A stretch of 64,000 nt of DNA from Mucilaginibacter aquatilis (GTDB taxonomy: Bacteria > Bacteroidota > Bacteroidia > Sphingobacteriales > Sphingobacteriaceae). Position numbers and translations under genes: made by a program. The notes under the pieces were generated by a model that was not told where the DNA came from, ran no database searches, and worked only from the letters and a program-made list of their open reading frames with translations. Where the stretch lies: positions 1 to 64,000 of the forward strand of contig NZ_WQLA01000008.1 in NCBI RefSeq assembly GCF_009755275.1, read 5' to 3'. Below are positions 1 to 8,900 of the stretch, piece after piece; positions within the stretch are counted from its first letter, which is position 1, and every line of letters starts with the position of its first letter.

Positions 1-99
1 ACTATTTAGTTAAAACCTCCAAAACATTTATGCATCTATTTTGTATAATTCCGCTTACTTGCTCTTAATCAGCACGTTTAATTAAAATAGAGCGTCATG

Positions 100-1950
100 T
101 TAAGCTTTTACAGCATCTGTTGCAGCTTTGGGCGGTCGTAATGATGCGCCCGCTTTGAGCATTTCAGTGGTTATTGTGCGTGTATATTGTTGTATTTCCT
201 GCTGAAAACTCGCTACGGATGCACCCGACCGAATTTCTTCCAAACGCTTTTCCCAATTTCCGGTGAGTTCAGCTTGCGCAATTTGCTGGTTTTTAACTAC
301 CCCGTATACAGATAGGCCAACTTCTGTTGGCAGTAGATTCTTCTTTTCCCTTTTAATATAGTCGCGCTTTATGAGTGTTTCTATAATTGCTGCGCGTGTA
401 GCCGGAGTGCCCAGACCGCTATCTTTCATTGCATAGCGTAATTCTTCATCCTCAATTTCTTTACCTGCAGTTTCTAGTGCTTTAAGCAATGATGCTTCAT
501 TGTACATAGGCTTAGGCTTGGTTTGCTTTTCAAGCACGGCCTTATTAGTGATGGGTAATTGCTCGCCCGGCTCAACTTTTGGCAGGGATGCATTTTCCTC
601 ATCCTTCTTTTCTTCATCTTTATCATTAAACACTGCCCGCCAGCCGGCTGTATTAATAACCGTTCCACTGGCCATAAATTTAGCCCCCGATTGAACGGCA
701 ATCTTTGTAATCTCCTTTATGCAATCTTGATGAAAAGCCTCAAGCATACGGCCGGCAACCATATCATAAATTGTCTGCTGATCGGGAGTTAATTGTCGCG
801 GCGTTTCTCCGGTAGGTAAAATAGCGTGGTGATCAGTCACCTTTTTTGCATTTACGCTTCGCTTGTTAAGCTTAGTAGTGCCTAAAAAGGTTGCCTGTTT
901 GCCAAAGTTTGAATGATCTGTAAACTTACTTATAAGGGAAGGCACTGTAGCAAAAACATCATCACCTATATAACGGCTGCCTGTACGCGGATAGGTCACT
1001 AATTTTCCTTCGTACAAGTTTTGCAACAGGCTAAGGGTGTAATCGGCTGTAAATCCTCTTCTTTTATTTGCTTCCTGCTGTAAACTACTTAAATCGTGCA
1101 ATAGCGGCGGCGGTTCTTTACGAGGTTTGGCTTCAACACTTAAAATATTGCCGCCCTGGGCATAGCCGGATGCAACATCTTCAACGGCATTAACAACGCC
1201 TTCTGCATCAGCCTTAGTTTTATAGCTATCAACCGATATTGCCCTGAAAGCAGTTCCGTTTTTATCTACCTGTATGGCAACCTGGTAATATATCTGCGGA
1301 ACAAAGTTTTTATTTTCAAGATAACGTGAACAGATCATAGCCAGTGTAGGCGTTTGCACTCTGCCAAGTGATAAAACTGACCGCGTACCCGACGCCAGGC
1401 TTAATGCCTGGGTAGCATTCATGCCCACTAACCAATCTGACTGGGAACGGCAGTGAGCAGAATTAAACAAAGTATCATAATCAGAGCCGGGTTTGAGGTT
1501 GCGAAAACCATCTTTTATGGCTTCATCTGTTTGCGATGATATCCATAAGCGTTTGAACGGCTTTTTACATTTGAGGTAGTAATATATATACCTGAATATT
1601 AATTCGCCTTCGCGCCCGGCATCCGTAGCTACAATAATTTCTGAAGCTTCTTCAAATAAAGTCTTAATAGTGTTAAGTTGCTTTACGGCCGACGGGTCAT
1701 CAACCATACCATCTTTTGTTTTAGTTTTACGTACAGATAGTTTAAACTTTTGCGGAAGCATGGGAAGGTTTTGTACACTCCACCTGTAATACCCATATTC
1801 CTGCGGAGGCGCTAGCTGCAACAAATGACCAAAGGCCCAGGTAAATGTGTATCCTTTGCCTTCAATATAACCATCCTTTTTAGTGTTTGCTCCAAACACC
1901 TTTGCAATTTCGCGGGCCACAGAGGGCTTTTCAGCAATAATTACTTTCAT
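100..1950 (-). CDS. topB: DNA topoisomerase III (type IA)
   Basis: Type IA topoisomerase that cuts one DNA strand through a tyrosyl phosphodiester and decatenates or relaxes DNA. The N-terminus shows the TOPRIM start MKVIIAEKPSVA and the acidic motif DAGREGE at residues 110-116. The active-site tyrosine is Y320 in TYPRTG. The C-terminal region has the usual GLGTPATRA motif. At 616 residues it stops shortly after the core, and no C-terminal zinc-finger cysteines are visible, so it is a short-tailed version. Its start codon overlaps the stop of the upstream 77-aa gene as ATGA, which suggests translational coupling. Family assignment is firm; the consequence of lacking zinc fingers is inference. 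Confidence 0.95.
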   Translation of the reverse strand: MKVIIAEKPSVAREIAKVFGANTKKDGYIEGKGYTFTWAFGHLLQLAPPQEYGYYRWSVQNLPMLPQKFKLSVRKTKTKDGMVDDPSAVKQLNTIKTLFEEASEIIVATDAGREGELIFRYIYYYLKCKKPFKRLWISSQTDEAIKDGFRNLKPGSDYDTLFNSAHCRSQSDWLVGMNATQALSLASGTRSVLSLGRVQTPTLAMICSRYLENKNFVPQIYYQVAIQVDKNGTAFRAISVDSYKTKADAEGVVNAVEDVASGYAQGGNILSVEAKPRKEPPPLLHDLSSLQQEANKRRGFTADYTLSLLQNLYEGKLVTYPRTGSRYIGDDVFATVPSLISKFTDHSNFGKQATFLGTTKLNKRSVNAKKVTDHHAILPTGETPRQLTPDQQTIYDMVAGRMLEAFHQDCIKEITKIAVQSGAKFMASGTVINTAGWRAVFNDKDEEKKDEENASLPKVEPGEQLPITNKAVLEKQTKPKPMYNEASLLKALETAGKEIEDEELRYAMKDSGLGTPATRAAIIETLIKRDYIKREKKNLLPTEVGLSVYGVVKNQQIAQAELTGNWEKRLEEIRSGASVASFQQEIQQYTRTITTEMLKAGASLRPPKAATDAVKA

Positions 1951-2180
1951 ATAATACGAAACCGGAGTGTGATAGCTTTACCTATTGCGTCAGCTAATCG
2001 GTTTGAGTCAAAATTTTCATTGTCTTTAAATTTCCACTTTTCGCCATCGCGCTGCAAAACCTTCATTTCTCCGTTTACGAGCAACTCCAATTCATCAACC
2101 CTCCGATCATTGGGCAGAGCGCTCAATAGTTTAAAGGTATTGTCAACATTTTCAAAATTCAGTCTTAGTAGCTGTCCCAT
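1947..2180 (-). CDS. Small conserved-looking protein coupled to topB
   Basis: A 77-residue acidic, soluble protein with no signal peptide or membrane segment that I do not recognise. The sequence alternates short beta-like and helical stretches (for example ELELLVNGEMKVLQ). Its TGA stop overlaps the topB ATG (ATGA), so the two genes are almost certainly co-transcribed and possibly translationally coupled. It is divergent from the gene at 2283. The tight coupling is the main reason to believe it is a real gene; no function can be assigned. Confidence 0.6.
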   Translation of the reverse strand: MGQLLRLNFENVDNTFKLLSALPNDRRVDELELLVNGEMKVLQRDGEKWKFKDNENFDSNRLADAIGKAITLRFRII

Positions 2181-2247
2181 ATATATGTGCGGCGAAATTA
2201 GTTATTGCTTATTACGACAACAATGTATGTTGATAAATGCCTTTTTA

Positions 2248-2277
2248 TTGAAATATGGCCGTTTCGTAATATTTTTG
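2248..2277 (+). promoter_or_regulatory. Bacteroidota-type promoter for the gene at 2283
   Basis: TTG at 2248-2250, a 19-nt spacer, then TATTTTTG at 2270-2277, which fits TAnnTTTG exactly. The start codon at 2283 lies only six bases beyond the -7 element, so the message would be leaderless or nearly so. This also argues against a translation start further upstream at 2205. Confidence 0.6.
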
Positions 2278-2282
2278 TACCG

Positions 2283-2759
2283 ATGACGGATTTAAATGAG
2301 TTCGAGTGTGAAATGCTTGATGTGCTTTTAGAAGCATTTGGCGTACCTGATAACCTTACACGCCTGCAGATAATGCAGCTTTTTAATGACGATGAGGCGT
2401 TAGCTTATGCTATGGTACGTGCCCTGTTAAGAGAGGGCCTTGTGGGCATATCGGGCAACCATGGTGATTATGAACTGCCCGACCGACTTGTACTTATGCC
2501 TAAAGGCGAACGCTTTTTAAAAGAGGGCGGTTTTATGCGCCGTTTTAAAGAAGAGCAGAAAAAACCGCTGGAGGTTGGCGGCACCCTGGCCAAACTTCAG
2601 CAGCAAAATATGAAGCTTCAGAATTTAAAGCTTGCTAATGAAATTGAAATAGGAAACTTTAAAAGGGAGTTACAACAAGGGCAAACTTTAAAATATTTAT
2701 TATTTGCACTTGTTGTAGTTGCGCTTATTCTCGGTTTTATTCTTGGCCGTACACTTTAA
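2283..2759 (+). CDS. Tail-anchored coiled-coil protein with winged-helix-like N-terminus
   Basis: A 158-residue protein of unknown function. Residues 1-75 look like a small helical or winged-helix domain (alternating helices ending in ELPDRLVLMPKGERFL). Residues about 90-135 form a Gln/Leu/Lys-rich coiled coil, and the C-terminus is one hydrophobic segment (LLFALVVVALILGFILG) followed by RTL, giving a tail-anchored topology with the bulk in the cytoplasm. I chose the ATG at 2283 rather than 2205 because a consensus promoter ends at 2277. No binding partner can be inferred from its neighbours. Confidence 0.7.
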   Translation: MTDLNEFECEMLDVLLEAFGVPDNLTRLQIMQLFNDDEALAYAMVRALLREGLVGISGNHGDYELPDRLVLMPKGERFLKEGGFMRRFKEEQKKPLEVGGTLAKLQQQNMKLQNLKLANEIEIGNFKRELQQGQTLKYLLFALVVVALILGFILGRTL

Positions 2760-2773
2760 TATAGTACCTTCCG

Positions 2774-3907
2774 TTAATCCTCATCGGCACTATTTTTAAG
2801 TTTCATCAAAAGCGCATAGGCGTTTTTGGCGACTACACGTGTATTTACCGTTAAACTTTTACTGTTTATCTGTTGCTTTCCGTTATGTTGATTGCCTAAA
2901 GTAACAGGCATCATTTTAAATGACGAATCATTTAAAGCCTTAAATACATAATGTGCGTTTTGCCACCTTACAACGGCACTTTCAGGCACCGTTAAAGCTT
3001 TATGATTGGCAACCTCTACTTCGGCATTCATAAACATACCAGGCAAAAGTGTGGCATCAAACTTTTCAAAATGGCAATGTACACTTGCCATCCTATCTTC
3101 ATTAAGATTTTTGCTGATTAATATAATTTCGGCCTCATATTTTTTACCGGGATTATTAATAGTGTAAGTAGACACTTTTTGGCCTATTGCAAGCTGGTTT
3201 ACATCCTTTTCAAAAACTTCAAGTGCCAGGTGAATATCTTTTGGGTTTACTAGTTCAAATAACACATCAGTGGGCGAGGTGTACTTGCCTATGTTTACAT
3301 TTACTTTTGATACAAAACCATCAATAGGCGACAAGATGTGAACGCTTTTTGAAATATTGGACGCTGTAAGGCGGTTCGGATTAATGTCTATCAACTCCAG
3401 CTTTTGAGCCAGCGAACGCATTAATATACGTTGAGTTTCCATTTCGGCCTTAGCCTGCTGAAACACTTTATCGCTGGTGGCTTTACTTGCGTTTAATTCC
3501 TGCTGTCGGCGGTATTCGGTTTCGGCAAATTGAAATTTTTCTTTGGCAGATAAGTAGTCCTGTTGAATTTGTATAAACTGCATGTCCTCCAGAATGCCTA
3601 ATACCTGCCCTTTGCGCACGTGCACACCCGGCAATAAATCAGTACTTTTAAGGTAACCGCCCAAGGGGAAACTTACGCTTACGGTACTTTGCGGCGGCAC
3701 ATCTATAGCTCCCTGCAACTTCAAAGTTCCGGTTACATTACTCATGGAAAGTGTGTCAATTTCCACTCCGGCGTTTTTTAATTGTGCGGGTGTTAAATTA
3801 ACTAACGTTGTATCTTGCAACTCTTCTTCCTCATGGCTTGCTACCTTTTTTTCGGTACAGCCGGTAAGTATAAAAAGCGTCACTAAAAGTGATATATAAG
3901 TCTTCAT
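2774..3907 (-). CDS. RND efflux periplasmic adaptor lipoprotein (CzcB/CusB-like)
   Basis: Membrane-fusion protein that links the inner-membrane RND pump to the outer-membrane channel for metal-ion export. The N-terminus is a lipoprotein signal with lipobox Cys17 (LTGC). The barrel-sandwich half-motifs flank an alpha-hairpin at about residues 110-180 (EKFQFAETEYRRQQELNASK), followed by beta-barrel and membrane-proximal domains. It is the last gene of the operon that begins at 8758, directly after the CzcA-TolC fusion with an eight-base gap. Substrate is inferred only from the pump family (divalent or monovalent heavy metals such as Co/Zn/Cd or Cu/Ag). Confidence 0.88.
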   Translation of the reverse strand: MKTYISLLVTLFILTGCTEKKVASHEEEELQDTTLVNLTPAQLKNAGVEIDTLSMSNVTGTLKLQGAIDVPPQSTVSVSFPLGGYLKSTDLLPGVHVRKGQVLGILEDMQFIQIQQDYLSAKEKFQFAETEYRRQQELNASKATSDKVFQQAKAEMETQRILMRSLAQKLELIDINPNRLTASNISKSVHILSPIDGFVSKVNVNIGKYTSPTDVLFELVNPKDIHLALEVFEKDVNQLAIGQKVSTYTINNPGKKYEAEIILISKNLNEDRMASVHCHFEKFDATLLPGMFMNAEVEVANHKALTVPESAVVRWQNAHYVFKALNDSSFKMMPVTLGNQHNGKQQINSKSLTVNTRVVAKNAYALLMKLKNSADED

Positions 3908-3915
3908 TTTATGCT

Positions 3916-6900
3916 TTATAAATTATAGAGTTTTTGAGCCTGAATTACCGAATTATTATAGTTATATAACAATTCCAGATACTCGTTTCTGATGCTTATA
4001 GCCTGATCGACCAATATTACCCATTGCAGGTAATCAATCTCGCCACCTGTGAATTGCTTGCTGGCAGTGTTAATGATTAAGTCGGCATTTTTAAGCCCTT
4101 GCCCCTCAAAGTAGTTAAGACTTGCAGCATATTTTTGTATTTGCCTAACTGCATTATGTTGTTCGGTTTTCAACTGCAGTGCAGCGTAAGCAGTACGGTT
4201 TTGAGCCAGCTGCCATTCAACCTTGGCTGATGATATACGTGCCGACTGTGCACCTGCAAATATAGGTATACTTACACCTGCCGATACATAATTGAACCGC
4301 TTACCGGCGCCAAAATTTGTTTCGAGGCCATTTACTATTTGTGAGCCTGCAATACTCTGGTTATTGTACCCGGCGAACAAATCAGGCAATAGTTTAGCCT
4401 TTTCGGTACGCCAGCGCCAGCGGGCTGCTTCGGCCTGATGATTGTAAAGCTGCACTTGCGGAAAGGCATTAACATCAGCGGGTGTTAGCAATTGAGCATT
4501 TACTCCGGGCTTAAGCGTTTGATAAGCCGGCACATAGGCAACAGAGTCATTGAGCAGTATATTGAATTGTTTTAAAGCAATCTCCTCATCGCCAATAACC
4601 AGGTTAAGCTGATTATTAATTTGCTGGTGGTGTGTTTGTGCTGTTGTTTTTTCAAGAATATTGGCCTCCCCTACTTTAAAGCGCAAGTTGGTTTTTCGCT
4701 CAAACAAAGTATAAATACTATCAGCATAGCGCAACAGCTTTTTCTTTTCGTTTAACCACACTAACTGGTAATAAAGCCTTCGCACATCAGCTTTAACATC
4801 TTGCTGAGTAAGCCGGGTTTGTTGCTGTGCTGCGAGGTAACTCTCCTGCAATGCACGCTTTTGGTTTCCATAAACTGTTGGAAAACTTATAGCCTGGGTA
4901 ACACCTATGCGCGTGTCATTATTAATACTATTTATTTGACCATAATCGGCGCTGAACTGTGTTTTCGAAATATCAAACGATGTTTTTTGCCGCACACGTT
5001 CCACTTCTTCATTCAAGCGGCTACCCTGCATTTGCAGGTTATTTTTGAGCGCTATATCAACTGCTTTTTCAACGCTTAATACGGGCGATTGCTGTGCAAA
5101 AGCCGAGGACGTGCCCAGCATCAGCAATAAAATAACTAAAGGAGTGGGTTTTACCTTATTTTTGAGTTCTTTCATAAATAAGAGGTAAAGCGCCGGTAAC
5201 ACAAACAACGTCAATAATGTAGCTGTTATTAAGCCGCCTATTACTACGGTAGCCAAAGGACGCTGAACCTCGGCCCCTGCACCATTACTTAAAGCCATTG
5301 GTAAAAAGCCTAACGAGGCTACTGCCGCCGTCATTAAAACGGGGCGCAGGCGGTTACGTGTACCTTGCACCACCAAATCAAGCGCATTGGTTACTATGCC
5401 TTCTGCCCTAATACGGTTAAACTCTGAAATGAGCACGATGCCATTTAACACAGCTACACCAAACAAGGCTATAAACCCTACCCCGGCCGATATACTGAAT
5501 GGCATGCCTCTGAGCGCCAAAGCAAATACACCACCAATGGCAGATAACGGTATTGCTGTATAAATAAGCGCACCTTCTTTGAACGAAGAGAAAGCAAAAT
5601 ACAGCATAATGAAAATCAATAACAAAGCAACAGGCACAGCAATGCTCAGTCGCATTTTGGCCTGTTGAAGGTTTTCAAATGCTCCTCCATAAGTTATGCT
5701 ATATCCGGGAGCAAGCTTTACCTGACGGTTCACTTTTTGTTGCAGCTCCTCTACAATTGATTGCACATCCCGACCCCTAACATTAAAGCCAACGGTTATA
5801 CGCCGGCGTGCATTTTCGCGCTGAATTTGATTGGGTCCTTCAATTTCTTCTACCGTTGCTACCTGTTGCAACGGTATCTGCGCTCCACGGGGTGTTGATA
5901 TAAGGAGATTTTGTACATCTGTCAGATTTTTTCTGCCCTCGCCGCCAACGCGTACCACTAAATCAAAGCGTTTTTCGCCCTCATAAATCTTACCGGCAGC
6001 AGCACCAGCAAAAGCTGCGTTAACAGTGCGGTTAATATCTGATATGTTTAAACCATACTTGGCAATTTCAATACGGTTGTACTTAATAACTACCTGCGGC
6101 ATGCCTGTTACTTTTTCAACATACAAGTCGGCAGTGCCGTCAACCGTTTTACTGATGCTGCCTATTTGATCGGCATAGCGGGCAAGTGCATTTAAATCTT
6201 CTCCAAAGACTTTGCAAACTACATCTTGCTTTGCACCAGTCATTAGTTCATTAAATCGCATTTGAACCGGGTATTGATAGCCTTGGGTAACGCCTGGAAC
6301 AGCCTCTTGCACAGCATCCGACATCTTTGAAGCCATTTCCTGGAAACTTCCGGCGCTTGTCCATTCCTTTTTAGGTTTGAGTACAATAATCATGTCGCCT
6401 CCCTCAATAGGCATTGGATCTGTTGGGATCTCGGCACTACCAATGCGTGAAACAATTTTCTCTACTTCAGGAAATTTGCTTTGCAGCAGTTTTGAAACCT
6501 GTTGAAACGTTGCTATTGTTGTACTGAGGTTAGTTCCTACCAATAACCTTGTTTCTACCGCAAAGTCACCCTCTTCCAACTGCGGAATAAACTCGCCGCC
6601 CATGCGTGTAAATAATATTACAGCAATGGCAAATAATCCGAAAGCTGCAGCCACCAATATTTTCCGCACTTTCATAGCCTTTAAAAGCCAGCGTTGATAA
6701 AACACTTCAAGCTTACTCATTATCCTGTCAGACCAGTTGGCTTTGTGCGATACGGTTTTGCTGATAAGCAATGAGCTGATCATTGGAACATAGGTAAGCG
6801 ATAAAATGAATGCACCTAAAATAGCAAAGGCCACAGTTTGGGCCATAGGCTTAAACATTTTACCTTCTATGCCCGACAATGATAATATAGGCAGATATAC

Positions 6901-8277
6901 AATTAGTATAATTATTTGACCAAAAACTGCCGCGTTCATCATCCTTGAGGCGGAGCCGGCAACCTCATCGTTCATCTCTTGCTGCGATAGCTGATTTATA
7001 CCAGCATATTGTTTTGAAAAATGCAGATGGTGCAAAATGGCTTCAACAATAATTACAGCACCATCAACTATTAGCCCAAAATCAAGCGCCCCCAAACTCA
7101 TAAGGTTGCCACTAACGCCAAAGGTGTTCATCATTATAATGGCAAACAACATGGCCAGCGGTATAACTGATGCTACAATTAAGCCAGCCCTTAAGTTGCC
7201 TAAGAATACTACCAGAACAAATATTACTATAAGCGCTCCTTCAAGTAAATTATTTTTTACTGTGCCAATGGCATTATTAACCATTTTTGTCCTGTCCAAA
7301 AACGGATCAATCACCAGGCCTTCAGGAAGCGTTTTTTGTATTTGAGCAATTCGCTCTTTTACATTCTTGATAACTTCTGATGAGTTTTCGCCCTTGAGCA
7401 TCATCACTATTGCACCGGCAACTTCGCCCACCAGACTGTAGTTAAGCGCGCCATACCTTATGGCAGCTCCTGTACGTACATCGGCCACATGCTTAATTAG
7501 TACAGGGGTTCCATCGGGCGTGTTCTTTACCACTATATTTTCAATATCGGCTATGTTGGCCGCAAGTCCTTCGCTACGTATGTATAATACAGTTGGCCCT
7601 TTTTCAATGTAAGCGCCTCCTGTGTTTTCGTTATTGGTATGTAGCGCGTTAAATACATCAGTAATGCTAAGGTTTACCGATTTAAGTCGTGCCGGGTTTA
7701 CGGCCACTTCATATTGCTTTAGCTCACCGCCAAAGGTTGATACATCGGCCACGCCTTTTGTACCCAAAAGTTGCCTGCGTACTATCCAGTCTTGAATTGT
7801 GCGTAAATCGGCCAGGCTGTACCGACCTTCATAGCCCGGTTTAGGTCTTAACACATACTGATAAATTTCGCCCAAACCTGTGGTAACAGGTGCCAGTTCG
7901 GGCTTACTGGCGTTTTCATCAATTTCAACCTGCGAAAGCCTTTCGGTAACCTGTTGCCGGGCCCAGTATATATCGGCATCATCAGCAATTACAACTGTGA
8001 TCACCGATAGTCCAAACCGCGACAGACTACGGCTTTCCTTAATACCCGGAATGTTACTAATTGCCTGTTCAATAGGAAAAGTGATTAAACGTTCAACATC
8101 CTGCGCTCCCAGTGATGGCGCGGTTGTTATTATTTGCACCTGGTTGTTTGTTATATCAGGTACAGCGTCAATTGGTAAACGGGTAACTTCGAAAATGCCG
8201 TAGATGATCCACAGCAGCATCAAAGCTCCAATTACCAGTTTATTATTAACTGAAAACTGAATTATTTTATTGAGCAT
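3916..8277 (-). CDS. CzcA/CusA heavy-metal RND pump fused to a TolC-family channel domain
   Basis: Proton-driven metal exporter of the HME-RND family fused in one frame to an outer-membrane efflux protein. Residues 1 to about 1035 carry twelve membrane segments and two periplasmic loops, with the family motif LGALDFGLIVDGAVIIVEA in the TM4 region. The last 400 residues are a TolC-like helical domain (ALKNNLQMQGSR, then LYNHQAEAARWRWRTEKAKL). Between them lies KNKVKPTPLVILLLMLG and then AFAQQ, a positively charged, hydrophobic, AxA segment that looks exactly like a signal peptide. I start at the MLNKIIQF methionine at 8277, where CzcA proteins normally begin; a start at 8316 is possible. The adaptor gene follows. 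Confidence 0.92.
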   Translation of the reverse strand: MLNKIIQFSVNNKLVIGALMLLWIIYGIFEVTRLPIDAVPDITNNQVQIITTAPSLGAQDVERLITFPIEQAISNIPGIKESRSLSRFGLSVITVVIADDADIYWARQQVTERLSQVEIDENASKPELAPVTTGLGEIYQYVLRPKPGYEGRYSLADLRTIQDWIVRRQLLGTKGVADVSTFGGELKQYEVAVNPARLKSVNLSITDVFNALHTNNENTGGAYIEKGPTVLYIRSEGLAANIADIENIVVKNTPDGTPVLIKHVADVRTGAAIRYGALNYSLVGEVAGAIVMMLKGENSSEVIKNVKERIAQIQKTLPEGLVIDPFLDRTKMVNNAIGTVKNNLLEGALIVIFVLVVFLGNLRAGLIVASVIPLAMLFAIIMMNTFGVSGNLMSLGALDFGLIVDGAVIIVEAILHHLHFSKQYAGINQLSQQEMNDEVAGSASRMMNAAVFGQIIILIVYLPILSLSGIEGKMFKPMAQTVAFAILGAFILSLTYVPMISSLLISKTVSHKANWSDRIMSKLEVFYQRWLLKAMKVRKILVAAAFGLFAIAVILFTRMGGEFIPQLEEGDFAVETRLLVGTNLSTTIATFQQVSKLLQSKFPEVEKIVSRIGSAEIPTDPMPIEGGDMIIVLKPKKEWTSAGSFQEMASKMSDAVQEAVPGVTQGYQYPVQMRFNELMTGAKQDVVCKVFGEDLNALARYADQIGSISKTVDGTADLYVEKVTGMPQVVIKYNRIEIAKYGLNISDINRTVNAAFAGAAAGKIYEGEKRFDLVVRVGGEGRKNLTDVQNLLISTPRGAQIPLQQVATVEEIEGPNQIQRENARRRITVGFNVRGRDVQSIVEELQQKVNRQVKLAPGYSITYGGAFENLQQAKMRLSIAVPVALLLIFIMLYFAFSSFKEGALIYTAIPLSAIGGVFALALRGMPFSISAGVGFIALFGVAVLNGIVLISEFNRIRAEGIVTNALDLVVQGTRNRLRPVLMTAAVASLGFLPMALSNGAGAEVQRPLATVVIGGLITATLLTLFVLPALYLLFMKELKNKVKPTPLVILLLMLGTSSAFAQQSPVLSVEKAVDIALKNNLQMQGSRLNEEVERVRQKTSFDISKTQFSADYGQINSINNDTRIGVTQAISFPTVYGNQKRALQESYLAAQQQTRLTQQDVKADVRRLYYQLVWLNEKKKLLRYADSIYTLFERKTNLRFKVGEANILEKTTAQTHHQQINNQLNLVIGDEEIALKQFNILLNDSVAYVPAYQTLKPGVNAQLLTPADVNAFPQVQLYNHQAEAARWRWRTEKAKLLPDLFAGYNNQSIAGSQIVNGLETNFGAGKRFNYVSAGVSIPIFAGAQSARISSAKVEWQLAQNRTAYAALQLKTEQHNAVRQIQKYAASLNYFEGQGLKNADLIINTASKQFTGGEIDYLQWVILVDQAISIRNEYLELLYNYNNSVIQAQKLYNL

Positions 8278-8380
8278 GTAAGTGCTTAAATTGCTGAAAA
8301 GAAAATGCAACTGCATACACTTCTACCTTAGAGGTGAAGCTTTACAGATTACAATTAATTAAAAAATAAATAAGCTATGA

Positions 8381-8758
8381 TTACACGCAGGGAGGCCTGA
8401 ACGGAGATGCTAAAGCCGGATTAGGAAAGTACTGATGCTGGTAAACAGGGTAGTTTGTTAGTATGCGTTTTTCAGGCGTTAAACTTACTAGCGTACGCAC
8501 CGTGGGCAAAAAAAGCACATGGGTAGGATGCACATCGAGCTTTTTAAAAGGAAGCTGCATATCACGATCATCATCATTATCGTTTAAATCGTTGCCCCAG
8601 TAATGCATTGAAATGAACGTTGCAAAACTAACGCTGTTGTCCCGCTCCTTGTGCTCGGCAAAATGCTCAAACAGCACAGGCAGCTTTAACAGCTGGTGCA
8701 GTTCGGTTGTATCTGCTGCAAGCAGTACAAGCATTAAATATATGCACAACTTTTTCAA
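8381..8758 (-). CDS. Small secreted His/Asp-rich protein at the head of the metal-efflux operon
   Basis: A 125-residue protein with an N-terminal hydrophobic signal-like segment (MKKLCIYLMLVLLAA) and a mature part rich in His and Asp, including HYWGNDLNDNDDDRD, and ending FRPPCV. It sits 64-100 bases upstream of the CzcA-TolC gene on the same strand, and the next gene beyond it is separated by a terminator, so it is probably the first gene of the efflux operon. The His/Asp content would suit metal binding in the periplasm, but that is inference. I do not recognise a named family. Confidence 0.65.
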   Translation of the reverse strand: MKKLCIYLMLVLLAADTTELHQLLKLPVLFEHFAEHKERDNSVSFATFISMHYWGNDLNDNDDDRDMQLPFKKLDVHPTHVLFLPTVRTLVSLTPEKRILTNYPVYQHQYFPNPALASPFRPPCV

Positions 8759-8830
8759 TGCTGCAAATTTATAAATTATATTAAAGATGTGCTTTTAAAT
8801 AATTGCAGTTTAATCTTGTAGCGAGTATCA

Positions 8831-8866
8831 AACAAAAACGGCCACAAAGATTGCTCTTTGTGACCG
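8831..8866 (-). terminator. Intrinsic terminator after the TonB receptor
   Basis: Inverted repeat at 8839-8866 with a 12-pair stem (one mismatch) around a TTGC loop; on the minus strand it is followed by TTTTTG. It lies just past the TonB receptor stop codon and separates that gene from the metal-efflux operon. Confidence 0.8.
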
Positions 8867-8900
8867 CTCAGGAGTTTAATTATAGTTTAGCAGGTAAGTT

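Noticed and set aside
1825-2286. 153-codon plus-strand frame across the topB start region
   Set aside because: Antisense shadow of topB and the 77-aa gene, with a low-quality amino-acid pattern.
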